Assembly: GCA_024707075.1 (NCBI GenBank)
Contig: JANQAK010000003.1
Coordinates: 2,046,001-2,110,000 of the forward strand
DNA length: 64,000 nt
Direction of reading: 5' to 3'
Origin: Afipia sp.
GTDB lineage: Bacteria > Pseudomonadota > Alphaproteobacteria > Rhizobiales > Xanthobacteraceae
This document shows, one piece after another, positions 24,075 to 33,455 of the stretch; the stretch's first letter is position 1; each line of letters starts with the position of its first letter. Below the pieces are notes generated by a model. That model was given only the letters and a program-made list of their open reading frames with translations. It ran no database searches and was not told the DNA's origin. The translations under genes were made by a program, and so were the position numbers.

Positions 24075-25499
24075 CTAGCTCGCAAGGGCTGCCTTCGTTC
24101 CATCACGTGGCCGGGCCGTATCCTCAATGAGCGGCGTTACATCCCTGAACGTATCGATCGACCAAAGCCTCTCACTGAGGCGATGTGCAGCCGCCGATCC
24201 AAGAACCGGGCCGACGAGGTCGATGAACTTCTTTTCCAGGCCGGTATCGTCAAGGGGAAGCGTGCTCGATCCCAGCGCTTCATCGACTTCCCGGGTAAAA
24301 TTCCCTTTCGCGGTTCGCAGCGTGACCCGCGCCGGGCGCTTGTCGGGATAGGTCCTGTCAAGCTCGGGAGAGACGCTGACGTGAACGCGCTTGCAGATAG
24401 AGGTAATCGATTCATCGCGCCGCACGTCATCCTTGAAATGCGAAAGATCGATACGGCCAAAACGCAATCCGAGAGCCATAATGAAGGGGAAACTGAGCTG
24501 CGCGCTGGCAAAATCAGACCAGCCAGTGTGGGCATGCTCGGCGGCAATCCCGTAGGTTTCCACCTCGATGCTCTGGACCGAGTTCTCGTCAATCCCATGC
24601 TCGTTCCTGAGCGCCATGAGAGCTTCGACGGCGGGCTGAAGATGACGGCAACATGCGTAGGGCTTCACATAGCAATCGGTGATCCCGAATGCGGCCGCGG
24701 GCGGAAGATCGAAACCGCGTGGAGAAGCGCCCTTCCCGATTGCGAAGGCCTGAAAGAAGCCATCGGATGCCTCCAAGATATCCGGCGGTCCGGCAACGTC
24801 GCTTTTCGCCAGCAACGCGGCAAACAATCCTTCGCGCGCAGCATGACCGGCGTGCAGCCTCTTGACGTCGGCTCCGCCCCCCAGAAACGCAAACAATCCC
24901 GCAGATGAACTGGCCGCCAGGCCAAGAGCATTCGACAACTGGTCTCGGGAGAGTCTGAGAAGACGGCCCGAGGCAATCGCAGCACCCAGCGATCCGACAA
25001 CACCGGTCGGATGGAATCCACGGCGGCGCAGATCGGGATGGGCTGTCCTTGCGACCGATGTCACCGTCTCGTAACCGGCGATCGCAGCTTCCAGCAAATT
25101 GATTCCAGAAATATTCTGTCCATACGCGGCGGACCAGATCGCAGGCACAACCGCGACGCCGGGATGAACGGAGCCCTGACGATAACCATCGTCAAGCTCG
25201 ATGCCATGTCCGCCGGTGCCACCGAGCATCGCAGCATCCAGAATATCTGCCCGTCTTGTCCTTCCAGGCACCGGCACACTTCCTGCCGGACGGATCGTTC
25301 CGAGAACGGCTTCCGCCTTCGTTGCTACGTCGCCGACGCCTCCTGCAATCATGACCCCGACGGTGTCGAGCACATGACGCTTCGCGGCGTGCTGTACATC
25401 TTTGTCGAGGGCCTCCCATTGCAGGGACCCGACAAACGCCAGTAGCCTTCCCGTGGGGCCGTCGGCGCGATCGGACTTCAGAGCCAGCGGATGTGCCAT
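24075..25499 (-). CDS. MmgE/PrpD family protein (2-methylcitrate dehydratase-like)
   Basis: A 474-residue member of the PrpD/cis-aconitate decarboxylase/MmgE family, which dehydrates or decarboxylates tricarboxylic and related acids. Landmarks: AAKRHVLDTVGVMIAGG near the N-terminus, GGTGGHGIELDDGYRQGSVH with conserved His/Asp, and FHPTGVVGSLGAA. ATG 25499 gives the family length; the frame is open further upstream but the extension is shadow sequence. The gene is 14 bases downstream of the dehydrogenase gene, so they are probably one operon. tcuAB and a Bug receptor nearby also point to multi-carboxylic acid metabolism, but the substrate is not readable. Confidence 0.88.
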   Translation of the reverse strand: MAHPLALKSDRADGPTGRLLAFVGSLQWEALDKDVQHAAKRHVLDTVGVMIAGGVGDVATKAEAVLGTIRPAGSVPVPGRTRRADILDAAMLGGTGGHGIELDDGYRQGSVHPGVAVVPAIWSAAYGQNISGINLLEAAIAGYETVTSVARTAHPDLRRRGFHPTGVVGSLGAAIASGRLLRLSRDQLSNALGLAASSSAGLFAFLGGGADVKRLHAGHAAREGLFAALLAKSDVAGPPDILEASDGFFQAFAIGKGASPRGFDLPPAAAFGITDCYVKPYACCRHLQPAVEALMALRNEHGIDENSVQSIEVETYGIAAEHAHTGWSDFASAQLSFPFIMALGLRFGRIDLSHFKDDVRRDESITSICKRVHVSVSPELDRTYPDKRPARVTLRTAKGNFTREVDEALGSSTLPLDDTGLEKKFIDLVGPVLGSAAAHRLSERLWSIDTFRDVTPLIEDTARPRDGTKAALAS

Positions 25500-25513
25500 C
25501 TCGACGCTCCGGA

Positions 25514-26407
25514 TTATTTGGAGTTGCCTTCGATCAGATTGATAAATGCAGGATAATAGTTGAGGCTGAAACCGGCACTGCTGGATTTCTCGAGGAGCGC
25601 CGCGGTCAGTTCCGCGGATTTCGCGCCGATGCCACCTTGCTGCGCCAGTTCGAGAGCCAGCTTGATGTCCTTGATCGCGTAATCGGTCGGAAAGGTATTC
25701 TCCGGAAAACTTCCGGGGACCAGTGCCTTTTGTCCCGGCGTCCGGAGCGCGAAGCTGTCCGCCGATCCCTTCGACATCACGTCGAACAACAGTGCGCCAT
25801 CGACGCCCGCCTTCCGTCCGATCGACAGGGCTTCGGCCAGCGCATGAACCGTCATGAAGACAATCATGTTGTTCAGAATCTTGACGACCTGGCCGCTGCC
25901 GGTATCGCCGCAATGGGTCACTTCGGTCCCCATGCACAACAGAAACGGCTGAACCAGCTTGAAGCTCTCGTCGCTGCCGCCGACCATGATGCTCAACGTG
26001 CCATCCTTGGCCGCCTGACGCATCCGCGCCACCGGCGCATCGATGAACGTGATACCCTTCTCCCGCAACTTATCCGCAAGTTCTCGCGTCTGCTTTACCG
26101 CGCTCGTGCTCATATCCACAATGGTGTGAACCCGGCCGCCCGAGGCGACGATACCTCCGGTTCCGAGGCACACCTCGGTTACTTCCTTGATGCTCGGCAA
26201 CGACAGGAAGATGATGTCGGCGTTCGCACAGACCTCGGAAATAGACCCGCAGGGATGCAGGCCTTCCTTGGCAAGCCGCTCACGCGGCTCCTTGCGGAAA
26301 TCGGTGCCATAGACCGGCAGTTTCGACTTCTTGACGAGATTGGCGCACATCGGCTCGCCCATGACGCCGAGCCCAATGAAACCCAGTTTTTCTGTTACTT
26401 TCGACAT
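25514..26407 (-). CDS. NAD(P)-dependent oxidoreductase, 3-hydroxyisobutyrate dehydrogenase family (copy 1)
   Basis: A 297-residue beta-hydroxyacid dehydrogenase. The N-terminal Rossmann motif is LGFIGLGVMGEPM, the substrate loop is FIDAPVARMRQAAKDG, and the catalytic lysine is in GSGQVVKILNNM. The family oxidises beta-hydroxy acids to semialdehydes; aldehyde dehydrogenases lie close by and could take the next step. A paralogue with the same neighbours is at 41883-42770. A hairpin terminator separates it from the receptor gene upstream. Confidence 0.9.
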   Translation of the reverse strand: MSKVTEKLGFIGLGVMGEPMCANLVKKSKLPVYGTDFRKEPRERLAKEGLHPCGSISEVCANADIIFLSLPSIKEVTEVCLGTGGIVASGGRVHTIVDMSTSAVKQTRELADKLREKGITFIDAPVARMRQAAKDGTLSIMVGGSDESFKLVQPFLLCMGTEVTHCGDTGSGQVVKILNNMIVFMTVHALAEALSIGRKAGVDGALLFDVMSKGSADSFALRTPGQKALVPGSFPENTFPTDYAIKDIKLALELAQQGGIGAKSAELTAALLEKSSSAGFSLNYYPAFINLIEGNSK

Positions 26408-26453
26408 TCTAACTCGTTGCCTGTTTGCTTTTGCACATTTCGTAAGAAAGAAA

Positions 26454-26471
26454 CCGGCACCGAAGTGCCGG
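26454..26471 (-). terminator. intrinsic terminator/attenuator between receptor and dehydrogenase genes
   Basis: On the minus strand, CCGGCAC-TTCG-GTGCCGG (perfect 7-bp stem, UUCG tetraloop) is followed by TTTCTTTCTT. It would end most transcripts after the receptor gene while letting some read into the dehydrogenase, giving excess receptor. Confidence 0.7.
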
Positions 26472-26488
26472 TCGTCATCCCTGTTTGC

Positions 26489-27697
26489 TCAGTTCTTCTT
26501 GACCAACGGGCACTCGCTTTCGGAAAGCGAGCGGAAAGCATCTTTGCCGGGGATCTTCGCCAGGATGTCGTAATAATCATACGGCTTCTTCGAAGCGGCT
26601 GGTGACTTGACCTTCACCAAGTACATATCGTGAAGCACACGACCATCGGGACGAATCTCGACGTCCTTGTTGTAGACGTCGTTGACTCGAAGCTCGCGCA
26701 TTTTCTTGGCAACGACTTCAGAATCCGTGGTGCCAGTCTCCTTAACGGCCTTTAGAAAATGATTCACGCCGCTATGAACTCCCATGTTCACCATGGTTGG
26801 CACGCGACCACCCATCTGACTGGCAAACCTTTGAGAGAACTTGCGGGTCTCATCGTTGAGATCCCAATAGAACGACGTCGTCAGAACGAGGCCTTGCGCC
26901 ACCTGAAGACCGAGCGCGTGAACGTCGCTGATGAAAACCAGAAGACCCGCAAAGGTCTGGCCACCCTGAACGATACCGAACTCAGCACCCTGCTTCAGCG
27001 AATTGATGGTATCCGTACCTGCATTCGCGAGGCCGATAACTTTGGCTTTGGAGGCCTGCGCCTGAAGCAGATAAGAGCTGAAGTCAGAGCTGTTAATCGG
27101 ATGCTTGACAGAACCAAGCACCTTTCCGCCGGCTTCCTCGACAAAGCGGGTCACGTCGCGTTGAATATTATGGCCAAACGCATAGTCCGCCGTCAGGAAG
27201 AACCAAGAATCTCCCCCTTGCTTCACCAGTGCCTTGGCTGTCCCGTTGGCCAGCGCATAAGTGTCATAAGTGAATTGGAAAGTCGTCGGAGCGCAAGCGA
27301 TGCCCGTGAAATTGGTCGCGGCTGGCCCTGAAACCACAAAGATCTTTTTCGCCGCCCGTGCAACCTCGTTCATTGCGAGACCAGCAGCTGAAGAAGCTCC
27401 GTCCGCGATCAAATCGACCTTGTCGATGTCGATCAGCTTTCTCGTAAGCGACGCGGCAATATCGGCTTTGTTCTGGTGATCAAGAACCATCACCTCAATC
27501 TTCCGGCCGAGCACTTCGCCGCCGAAGTCCTCCACTGCCAAACGTGCCGCAGCGCCAGAGCCGGGGCCACCAGTCTCCATGTAAACGCCAGTTTGATCGT
27601 TGACGACAGCGATCTTGATTGGTGGCTTCTCTTGAGCGTGGACGATCGACGTCGACAACGTGACTATTGCGACAGCAGCTAACCATTTGATTTTCAT
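26489..27697 (-). CDS. branched-chain amino acid-type ABC transporter substrate-binding protein (copy 1)
   Basis: A 402-residue periplasmic type I receptor (LivK/Peripla_BP_6). Signal peptide MKIKWLAAVAIVTLSTSIV is cut after VHA. The mature start IKIAVVNDQTGVYMETGGPG is typical of receptors for aromatic or hydroxylated acids rather than only amino acids. ATG 27697 has a GGGAGGAAAA ribosome binding site; the upstream extension is not used. There are no transport genes in this operon; livGFHM lies 6 kb away. A paralogue is at 42840-44051. Confidence 0.92.
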   Translation of the reverse strand: MKIKWLAAVAIVTLSTSIVHAQEKPPIKIAVVNDQTGVYMETGGPGSGAAARLAVEDFGGEVLGRKIEVMVLDHQNKADIAASLTRKLIDIDKVDLIADGASSAAGLAMNEVARAAKKIFVVSGPAATNFTGIACAPTTFQFTYDTYALANGTAKALVKQGGDSWFFLTADYAFGHNIQRDVTRFVEEAGGKVLGSVKHPINSSDFSSYLLQAQASKAKVIGLANAGTDTINSLKQGAEFGIVQGGQTFAGLLVFISDVHALGLQVAQGLVLTTSFYWDLNDETRKFSQRFASQMGGRVPTMVNMGVHSGVNHFLKAVKETGTTDSEVVAKKMRELRVNDVYNKDVEIRPDGRVLHDMYLVKVKSPAASKKPYDYYDILAKIPGKDAFRSLSESECPLVKKN

Positions 27698-27786
27698 TTT
27701 TCCTCCCTCGCCGCATATGCGGCTTACCTTTAATTTCATGACTCTTGACGTGACACTGACCTGGACGAACCGGGACAGAACCGCAC

Positions 27787-28644
27787 TTATGCTGTCTTGT
27801 TGTCTCGTATCTTCTGTAGGACGGGCGACAGATATTGGATGAATTTCTTGGGATCCTCGCTCATTGGAAAGTGGCCGAGCCCCTCCATGATCGTGACCTC
27901 ACTGCCGGGAATGCTCCGCGCAACCTCGAGAGTTTCTTCGGGTGTGCACGAGTAGTCATATTCGCCCGACAACAGGAAAAGCGGACACCGTTTCGTATCG
28001 ATCTGCGCGACGCGATCCCGAATATCGCCGTCGAGCTTGTAGAAATGCAGATCGCCTTTGAAGATTCCCGGACCGCCCTGCATGTAGTGCCAGAGTGTCT
28101 CCCAGCGCTCGCTTTCGGGCGAATGGGGGCCGACAAGGCCCGACACGATCGCGGCACAAACCTCGCCCCCATGAACATCCGGACGATGCAGAAAATTCAG
28201 ATCATAGTAGGGATCAACATGCGCACCGGCCTGCAACCCGATGATGGCGCGGAAGGCTTCCGGATGTTCAAGAGCGAGATGCAGGACGATGCGTCCGCCG
28301 ATCGAACATCCCATGACGATCGGTTTGTCGAGCTCCAGCGCGCGGCTGACTTCCAGAATCATCGTCGTGTAGTCGAAAGACGTCAGTTGGTATTCTTCAT
28401 TGTGCCAACCGGCCGGCGGCGACGATTTTCCATGCCACGGCATGTCGAACGCGATGACACGGTGATCTGAAATGATCTTGGGATCATTCATCAGGGCGCG
28501 GTACTGACGGCCATCAGACCCCGCCGTATGAAGGCAAAGCAAAGGGACGCCTTGCCCCGCCTCCTCCACGTAAATCCGGTGCGATCGGCCGAAGAGTTCG
28601 AGGCGCAGATAGCGGCCAATCACAGGTTCAAACTGAACAGTCAT
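27787..28644 (-). CDS. alpha/beta-hydrolase (copy 1)
   Basis: A 285-residue alpha/beta-hydrolase. The nucleophile elbow is VMGCSIGGRI (Ser), the acid is in SGEYDYSCTPE, and the catalytic His is in GLGHFPMSEDP. The oxyanion region is LLCLHTAGSDGRQYR. It belongs to the carboxylesterase/enol-lactonase/meta-cleavage hydrolase group, with no signal peptide. The start overlaps the end of the 122-aa partner gene by 4 bases (ATGA). A paralogue at 44084-44932 has the same partner. Confidence 0.9.
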   Translation of the reverse strand: MTVQFEPVIGRYLRLELFGRSHRIYVEEAGQGVPLLCLHTAGSDGRQYRALMNDPKIISDHRVIAFDMPWHGKSSPPAGWHNEEYQLTSFDYTTMILEVSRALELDKPIVMGCSIGGRIVLHLALEHPEAFRAIIGLQAGAHVDPYYDLNFLHRPDVHGGEVCAAIVSGLVGPHSPESERWETLWHYMQGGPGIFKGDLHFYKLDGDIRDRVAQIDTKRCPLFLLSGEYDYSCTPEETLEVARSIPGSEVTIMEGLGHFPMSEDPKKFIQYLSPVLQKIRDNKTA

Positions 28645-29009
28645 GACACAGCCTTTGCTTCACGAAGTTTGCCGAGTGCTTCCTTGAAGTACCGGAGGTT
28701 CGCCATGAAAATCTGGAGATTTCCTTCTGCCTTGAGTGTCCGGCGTTTGATAAGCGCCATCAGGTCGTGAAAGCCCGGGCGCGGATCCGGACTCCAGAAT
28801 TTCAGCCACTCGTCTTCCGGCGCACGCAGCGCAAATGACCACGAAGGCATGACGAACGGCCCGCGTACGACCGACACGATCTTTCCTTCCGATATGCCGA
28901 TCAGCCAAGGCGTCGCACCGACCTCCAGAAGAAACGTCGTCGAGAGAAAGCGTCCGCGCCTGACGAGTGCGTCGTCCGAATTTACCTTGCTGGCCAGTTG
29001 CGTGATCAT
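28641..29009 (-). CDS. unrecognised 122-aa partner of the hydrolase, sterol-carrier-like (copy 1)
   Basis: A small soluble protein. It has a hydrophobic-ligand-like core (GPFVMPSWSFALRAPEDEWL) and the C-terminal motif GNLQIFMANLRYFKEAL. The size and pattern vaguely resemble SCP2 lipid-carrier domains, but I am not sure of the family. ATG 29009 has GAGGTGG eight bases upstream; a GTG at 29021 is the alternative. Translation is coupled to the hydrolase gene by a 4-base overlap. A clear paralogue is at 44929-45327, again next to a hydrolase, so the two proteins probably work together. Confidence 0.7.
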   Translation of the reverse strand: MITQLASKVNSDDALVRRGRFLSTTFLLEVGATPWLIGISEGKIVSVVRGPFVMPSWSFALRAPEDEWLKFWSPDPRPGFHDLMALIKRRTLKAEGNLQIFMANLRYFKEALGKLREAKAVS

Positions 29010-29022
29010 AGTGGCATCCACC

Positions 29023-31123
29023 TCAAGAGAGCTTCACCAGCGCGTCCAGCGCCAGCACGCCTTCGCCCTTCGAACGCAGGATCAGGGGATTGATCTCAGC
29101 ATCGACCACGTCATATTCGTCGCTGAGCGCGAGTTGCGACAACGCGACGACCGCGTGGGCGAGAGAATCGAGATCGCCGGCTTTTTTTGCCTCGATATCC
29201 TTCGAACGCGCGGGTGATCGCCAGTTCGGAAATCATCTCCCGCGCTGTCTGAAGCTCGACGGGGGCCAGACGAATGCTTCGGTCGCGATATATCTCGGTG
29301 AAAATTCCGCCCGCCGCCAACAGGACAATCGGACCGGCGTCCGCGTCCTTCTTGTAGCCCAACAGCACCTCGCCAAGTCCCGAGGTCATTGGCTGGACCA
29401 GGACGTGATTCACCTCGACGTCCGGCCGCTTGTCCTTGACGGAACGAACGATCTGCCCAATCGCGGCCTTCAGAGCCGGTTCGCTGGCGATGTTGAGAAT
29501 GACGCCGCCAACATCGGTCTTGTGGGCGATGACTTCAGACAACACCTTGACCGCCACCGGATAGCCGAACGGCAACTCGATATGTTCTGCATCAACCGCA
29601 ATGCGTGCAGCGGGGGCATGCGGCAACCCGATTTTCTCGAATAGCGCATAGGCGTCCCATTCATTGAGCTGGGATGCAGCGGTCTTCCGGAATTGCTTCG
29701 GCGCGGCTTGCGGCGTTCTGGATGTCCGGCGCCGAAACGCGGCCGCAATGGCATCCGCACAGCATTCCGGGGTCCGAAAGCTCGGAACACCAGCCTGCGC
29801 CAGTTTCGCGAGAGCTTCGGGCGCATCGGGAACAATGAAAGCAACGAGCGGCTTTTCCGCATCAGCGCTTTCGATTACCGGCTTGACCGCGAGATCCGGC
29901 TGAAAACGCGCCGACGAGCCGATCACCGCAACCACGAGATCGAACTCCGGTGCGGACAGCATGGTATCGAGCGCCGCCTTCATGACATCGGACCGAGTGC
30001 CTGCAAGCGTGAGGTCAATGACGCGTTCGTGGTGCGCGCCGATGCCCGCCTTGGTCAGCCGCGCAAATGTCTCGTCGCTGGCCTTGATGACATCAACACC
30101 TCGCAGCCCGAGGCCATCAACCACCATCGCACCACCACCACCGGTCGTCGTCACAACACCGACACGAGGAGGCCGGCCGGCAACCGGCCGGATCGGAATT
30201 CGACTGAGCAAAGGGAGTGTCTCAAGCAGCGATTCGAAATTCTGGACGCGGGCAATTCCGCAGTCAGCCAAAAATGCTTCCGCGATATCGTCCTCGCCGG
30301 CCAGAGCGCCCGTGTGCGACAGAGCAAGTTCCGCGGCCTGAGCAGAGCGACCGAGCTTGTATGCAACGATCGGCTTGTTTCTCTTGGCGGCCTCGAAGGC
30401 AAATGCTCGCAAGTCACCGGCGTGACGCAAACTCTCAAGGAACAGGAGATATCCGGTGATGTTCGGATCTTCCAGGGTCGCCGTACAGATTTCGCCGAGA
30501 CTTAAATCGATCTCGTTGCCGACAGACACCATGCCCGAGAAACCAACCGAACGCGCCTTACCCCTCGACAGCAGGGCGCCGAGCAGGCTTCCGCTGTGGG
30601 ACGCGACGAATGTCCCGCCCACCAGCAAGTCCTGCTCCGCGAAGGCGGCATTCGCCGTCAACAAAACCTTGCTGTGAAAATCGATGACGCCGATGCTCGA
30701 AGGTCCGAGGATTCGCAAGCCGGAAGTTCTGCAAATCTCCCTGAGCTGCTCGACCAGCTTTTGCCCTTCGGCGCCCCCTTCGGAGAAGCCGGTTGCCAAT
30801 ATCGTCGCAACGCCAACTCCCAGCGCCGCGCACTCGGTCACAGCAGCAACGACATCCTTGGTGGGTGCGAGGATAAAGGCGTGGTCCGGAACTTCCGGCA
30901 ACGCGCTCAGCGATGGCCACGCGCGCTGACCAAGCACCGTGTCCCGGCGAGCGTTGATCGGATAGACCCTGCCTTGATATCCGGCCCGCAGCAGGTACTG
31001 AAGCGGCCTGCCTGAGGTCTTCGCCGGATCGTCCGACGCCCCCACGATCGCGATGCTCCGTGGCGCCAGAAGCGCACCGGCAAGCGAGATGTCGGTCCGC
31101 GGGCCTTTCTTACTGGGCAGCAC
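29023..31123 (-). pseudogene. NDP-forming acyl-CoA synthetase (acetate-CoA ligase family), one frameshift as read
   Basis: An ADP-forming acyl-CoA synthetase (CoA-binding, ligase and ATP-grasp domains). CoA-domain start: PRSIAIVGASDDPAKTSGRP. The phospho-histidine region is ALSHTGALAGEDD and the ATP-grasp domain starts PFGYPVAVKVLSE. After FEGYRGKK the frame breaks at the T7 run (29182-29188). Removing one base gives the family C-terminus (DVVDAEINPLILRSKGEG) and a stop at 29023, for 699 residues. As read the protein ends with a nonsense tail at 29111. GTG 31123 is a likely start, overlapping the acyl-CoA dehydrogenase stop by 14 bases. It would activate an acid before the adjoining dehydrogenase. 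Confidence 0.85.
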
Positions 31124-32273
31124 GCGCCTGCATCCCCCGCTGGTCAAAGCGCCTATCGAAAATCTCTTCGGCAATGCGGTTCTTGAGAACCTCCGTCGAA
31201 CCTCCCGCGATCATCCAGCCACGCGTCCGGCGCATGCAATATTCCGCCAACGCCTCCTGGCTGTAGCCAAGACCACCCATGATCTGGACAGCATCATTCG
31301 AAACCTCGAAGCCGGCCTGATTGCAGGCCAGTTTGGCAATCGCCGTCTGATAGGCCGACGGCAGCCCACTCGTCACCCGCGCGGCGCGATAAAGCAGCAA
31401 CTGAGCCGACTCGAGCTTGAGCGCCATATCAGCAAACTTCCATTGTAGTCCCTGGAATTCGCAAAGGGCACGGCCGAACTGCTTGCGAACCGACGCATGC
31501 TCCCGGGCGAGTTCGAAGGCATAACGTCCAAGCGCCAGCGATCTCGAAGAGTTGCCAAGGCGCTCGACATTGAATCCGGAAATCTGCTTCTTGAAGCCAC
31601 CGATGCCGAGCAGAACATTCTCAACCGGAATGCGGCAGTCCTCGAAGTATAGTTGACACCACTCTTCGCCGCTCATGAAAGGCGACGGCTTTCCGATCGT
31701 GAAGCCTGGCGTACCACGCTCAACGAGCACTGATCCAATGCCACCGACGCCGGGTCCAAACCGCAAATATACCAGAAAGACAGACGCATCTGGGCTGTGG
31801 GTGCCGAAAACCTTGGTTCCGTTGATGACGTAGTGATTGCCATCCTGCCTGGCGTTCGTCTTGAGTTCAGTGACGGCCGAACCGGCATCCGGTTCGCTCA
31901 TGCCCAGACTGATCACCGATCGTCCTGCAAGCAAATCAGGAAGAAAGCGCCGCTTCTGCTCCGGACTGGCATATTCAACAAACGTGCGGATAGGGCCGAA
32001 GTTACCCGCCTGAACAACGTCCGCGCTGCGCGGACAGACGGCGGCGATCTGCTCGATCGCGATGACCGAGTCCATCAGTGAGCCGCCCTGCCCGCCATCG
32101 GATTCGTTGAAGGCGATCCCAAGCAACCCCTGCTTGGCAAGTAGTTGAGCGACATCAAAGGGAAAGCGAGGGTCGTGAGCGCGGCTGACCGCACCAGCAG
32201 CAAGATTGACTTGCGCAAAACGCCGTACGGAATCAGCAAACGCCTGCTGCTCTTCGGAAAGCTCGGAATTCAT
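31110..32273 (-). CDS. acyl-CoA dehydrogenase
   Basis: A 387-residue flavoprotein that introduces an alpha-beta double bond in an acyl-CoA thioester. Features: ISLGMSEPDAGSAVTELKT (FAD/substrate loop), the middle beta domain, RKQFGRALCEFQGLQWKFAD, and the C-terminal GGLGYSQEALAEYCMRRTRG followed by a Glu in GGSTEVLKNRI that may be the base. First gene of the operon that continues into the NDP-forming synthetase. Divergent from a LysR regulator about 100 bases away. Confidence 0.92.
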   Translation of the reverse strand: MNSELSEEQQAFADSVRRFAQVNLAAGAVSRAHDPRFPFDVAQLLAKQGLLGIAFNESDGGQGGSLMDSVIAIEQIAAVCPRSADVVQAGNFGPIRTFVEYASPEQKRRFLPDLLAGRSVISLGMSEPDAGSAVTELKTNARQDGNHYVINGTKVFGTHSPDASVFLVYLRFGPGVGGIGSVLVERGTPGFTIGKPSPFMSGEEWCQLYFEDCRIPVENVLLGIGGFKKQISGFNVERLGNSSRSLALGRYAFELAREHASVRKQFGRALCEFQGLQWKFADMALKLESAQLLLYRAARVTSGLPSAYQTAIAKLACNQAGFEVSNDAVQIMGGLGYSQEALAEYCMRRTRGWMIAGGSTEVLKNRIAEEIFDRRFDQRGMQARAAQ

Positions 32274-32374
32274 CTATCAGGACCGCCAATTCGATTTCAT
32301 CGCAGCCTGTTTCCCAAAAGCGCATTTGACTGGCAACTACACAAATATTATCAGCATATTACCTTTTGTAATGG

Positions 32375-33283
32375 ATGCCCGATCCCATGACCGAATTGAT
32401 GCCTCCTTTAAACCCGCTCCACGTTTTCGAGGTTACAGCCCGACTTGGGAGTTTTACAAAAGCGGCGGAGAAAATGCGGGTAACTCAGCCGGCCGTTAGT
32501 CGGCAAATCCGTACTCTTGAGAATTTTCTGGGCGTTCAGTTATTCGAACGCGACAAGCACGGTGTGCGCCTCACGCCCATAGGCGAGCAATTTCACCGGC
32601 AAGTGGCTCCTGCCTTCCAGATCATTTCGAGCGCGGCGACTAATCTCACGCAAACCAGGAAAGTTGAGCCACTCAAAATCCGTACGTATACGACATTTGC
32701 CTCAAAATGGCTCATCCACCGCTTGCCGTCATTCTATGTCGCCTACCCGAACATCAAGCTGAACATCAGCAATGTGGTGGCGCCGGTTAATTTCGAGAAA
32801 GATCGGGTGGATCTCGCAATACAGTTCGGAAACGGGCAATGGCCAGGTGTCGGATCGGAACTGCTGTTCAAAGATATTATTCAACCGGTATGCAGCCCGA
32901 AACTTCTGAGCAGATTTCGGCTCATTGAACTGGACGATTTGAAAAAAGTGCAAATGCTTCATTCGCACTATCGACGGACCGATTGGTATGACTGGCTCGC
33001 CGCCGTTCATCGTACCGACCTTCTATCCGACAGCGGAATCAGTTTTTCCACATCCATCCTGACGTATCAAGCCGCTGCGGAAGGTGTTGGCGTCGCGGTC
33101 GGGCAGATCCATCTGCTCAAAAACGAATTGAATGATGGCACGCTGGTGCCTCTCTTCAACGCTCCGTTCGAGAGAAAACTCGCTCACTATGTAGTTTGGC
33201 CGAAAAACCGCTCGCTTAACAAGAAAGCCCGCAGCTTTCTGAGCTGGCTGCGGGAGCAGGCGAAGGAGTTCTCGAAATCTTGA
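32375..33283 (+). CDS. LysR-family transcriptional regulator (GcvA-like)
   Basis: A 302-residue regulator. The N-terminal winged helix reads FEVTARLGSFTKAAEKMRVT and QPAVSRQIRTLENFLGVQLF, followed by a linker helix and a periplasmic-binding-like effector domain. The pattern (PLNPLHVFEV) is that of the GcvA/AmpR-like LysR subgroup. It is divergent from the acyl-CoA dehydrogenase operon, with AT-rich sequence between the starts, and is the likely activator of that operon. Start choice among ATG 32375 and nearby codons is uncertain. Confidence 0.9.
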   Translation: MPDPMTELMPPLNPLHVFEVTARLGSFTKAAEKMRVTQPAVSRQIRTLENFLGVQLFERDKHGVRLTPIGEQFHRQVAPAFQIISSAATNLTQTRKVEPLKIRTYTTFASKWLIHRLPSFYVAYPNIKLNISNVVAPVNFEKDRVDLAIQFGNGQWPGVGSELLFKDIIQPVCSPKLLSRFRLIELDDLKKVQMLHSHYRRTDWYDWLAAVHRTDLLSDSGISFSTSILTYQAAAEGVGVAVGQIHLLKNELNDGTLVPLFNAPFERKLAHYVVWPKNRSLNKKARSFLSWLREQAKEFSKS

Positions 33284-33455
33284 TGCTGGACATCTGCTTC
33301 GATCAAGTTGGCAAAGCGCTTTCTATGGAGCTGCGAATTCCTGGCGGGCTCCATGCAATGGTTGCGCTGCATCATTACCAAAAGTCATCGATATATAACT
33401 TCATTGCAGTTGAAAGAACCACTCTACCTGCCTTTGGTGCGGCGAACGTTTACGC

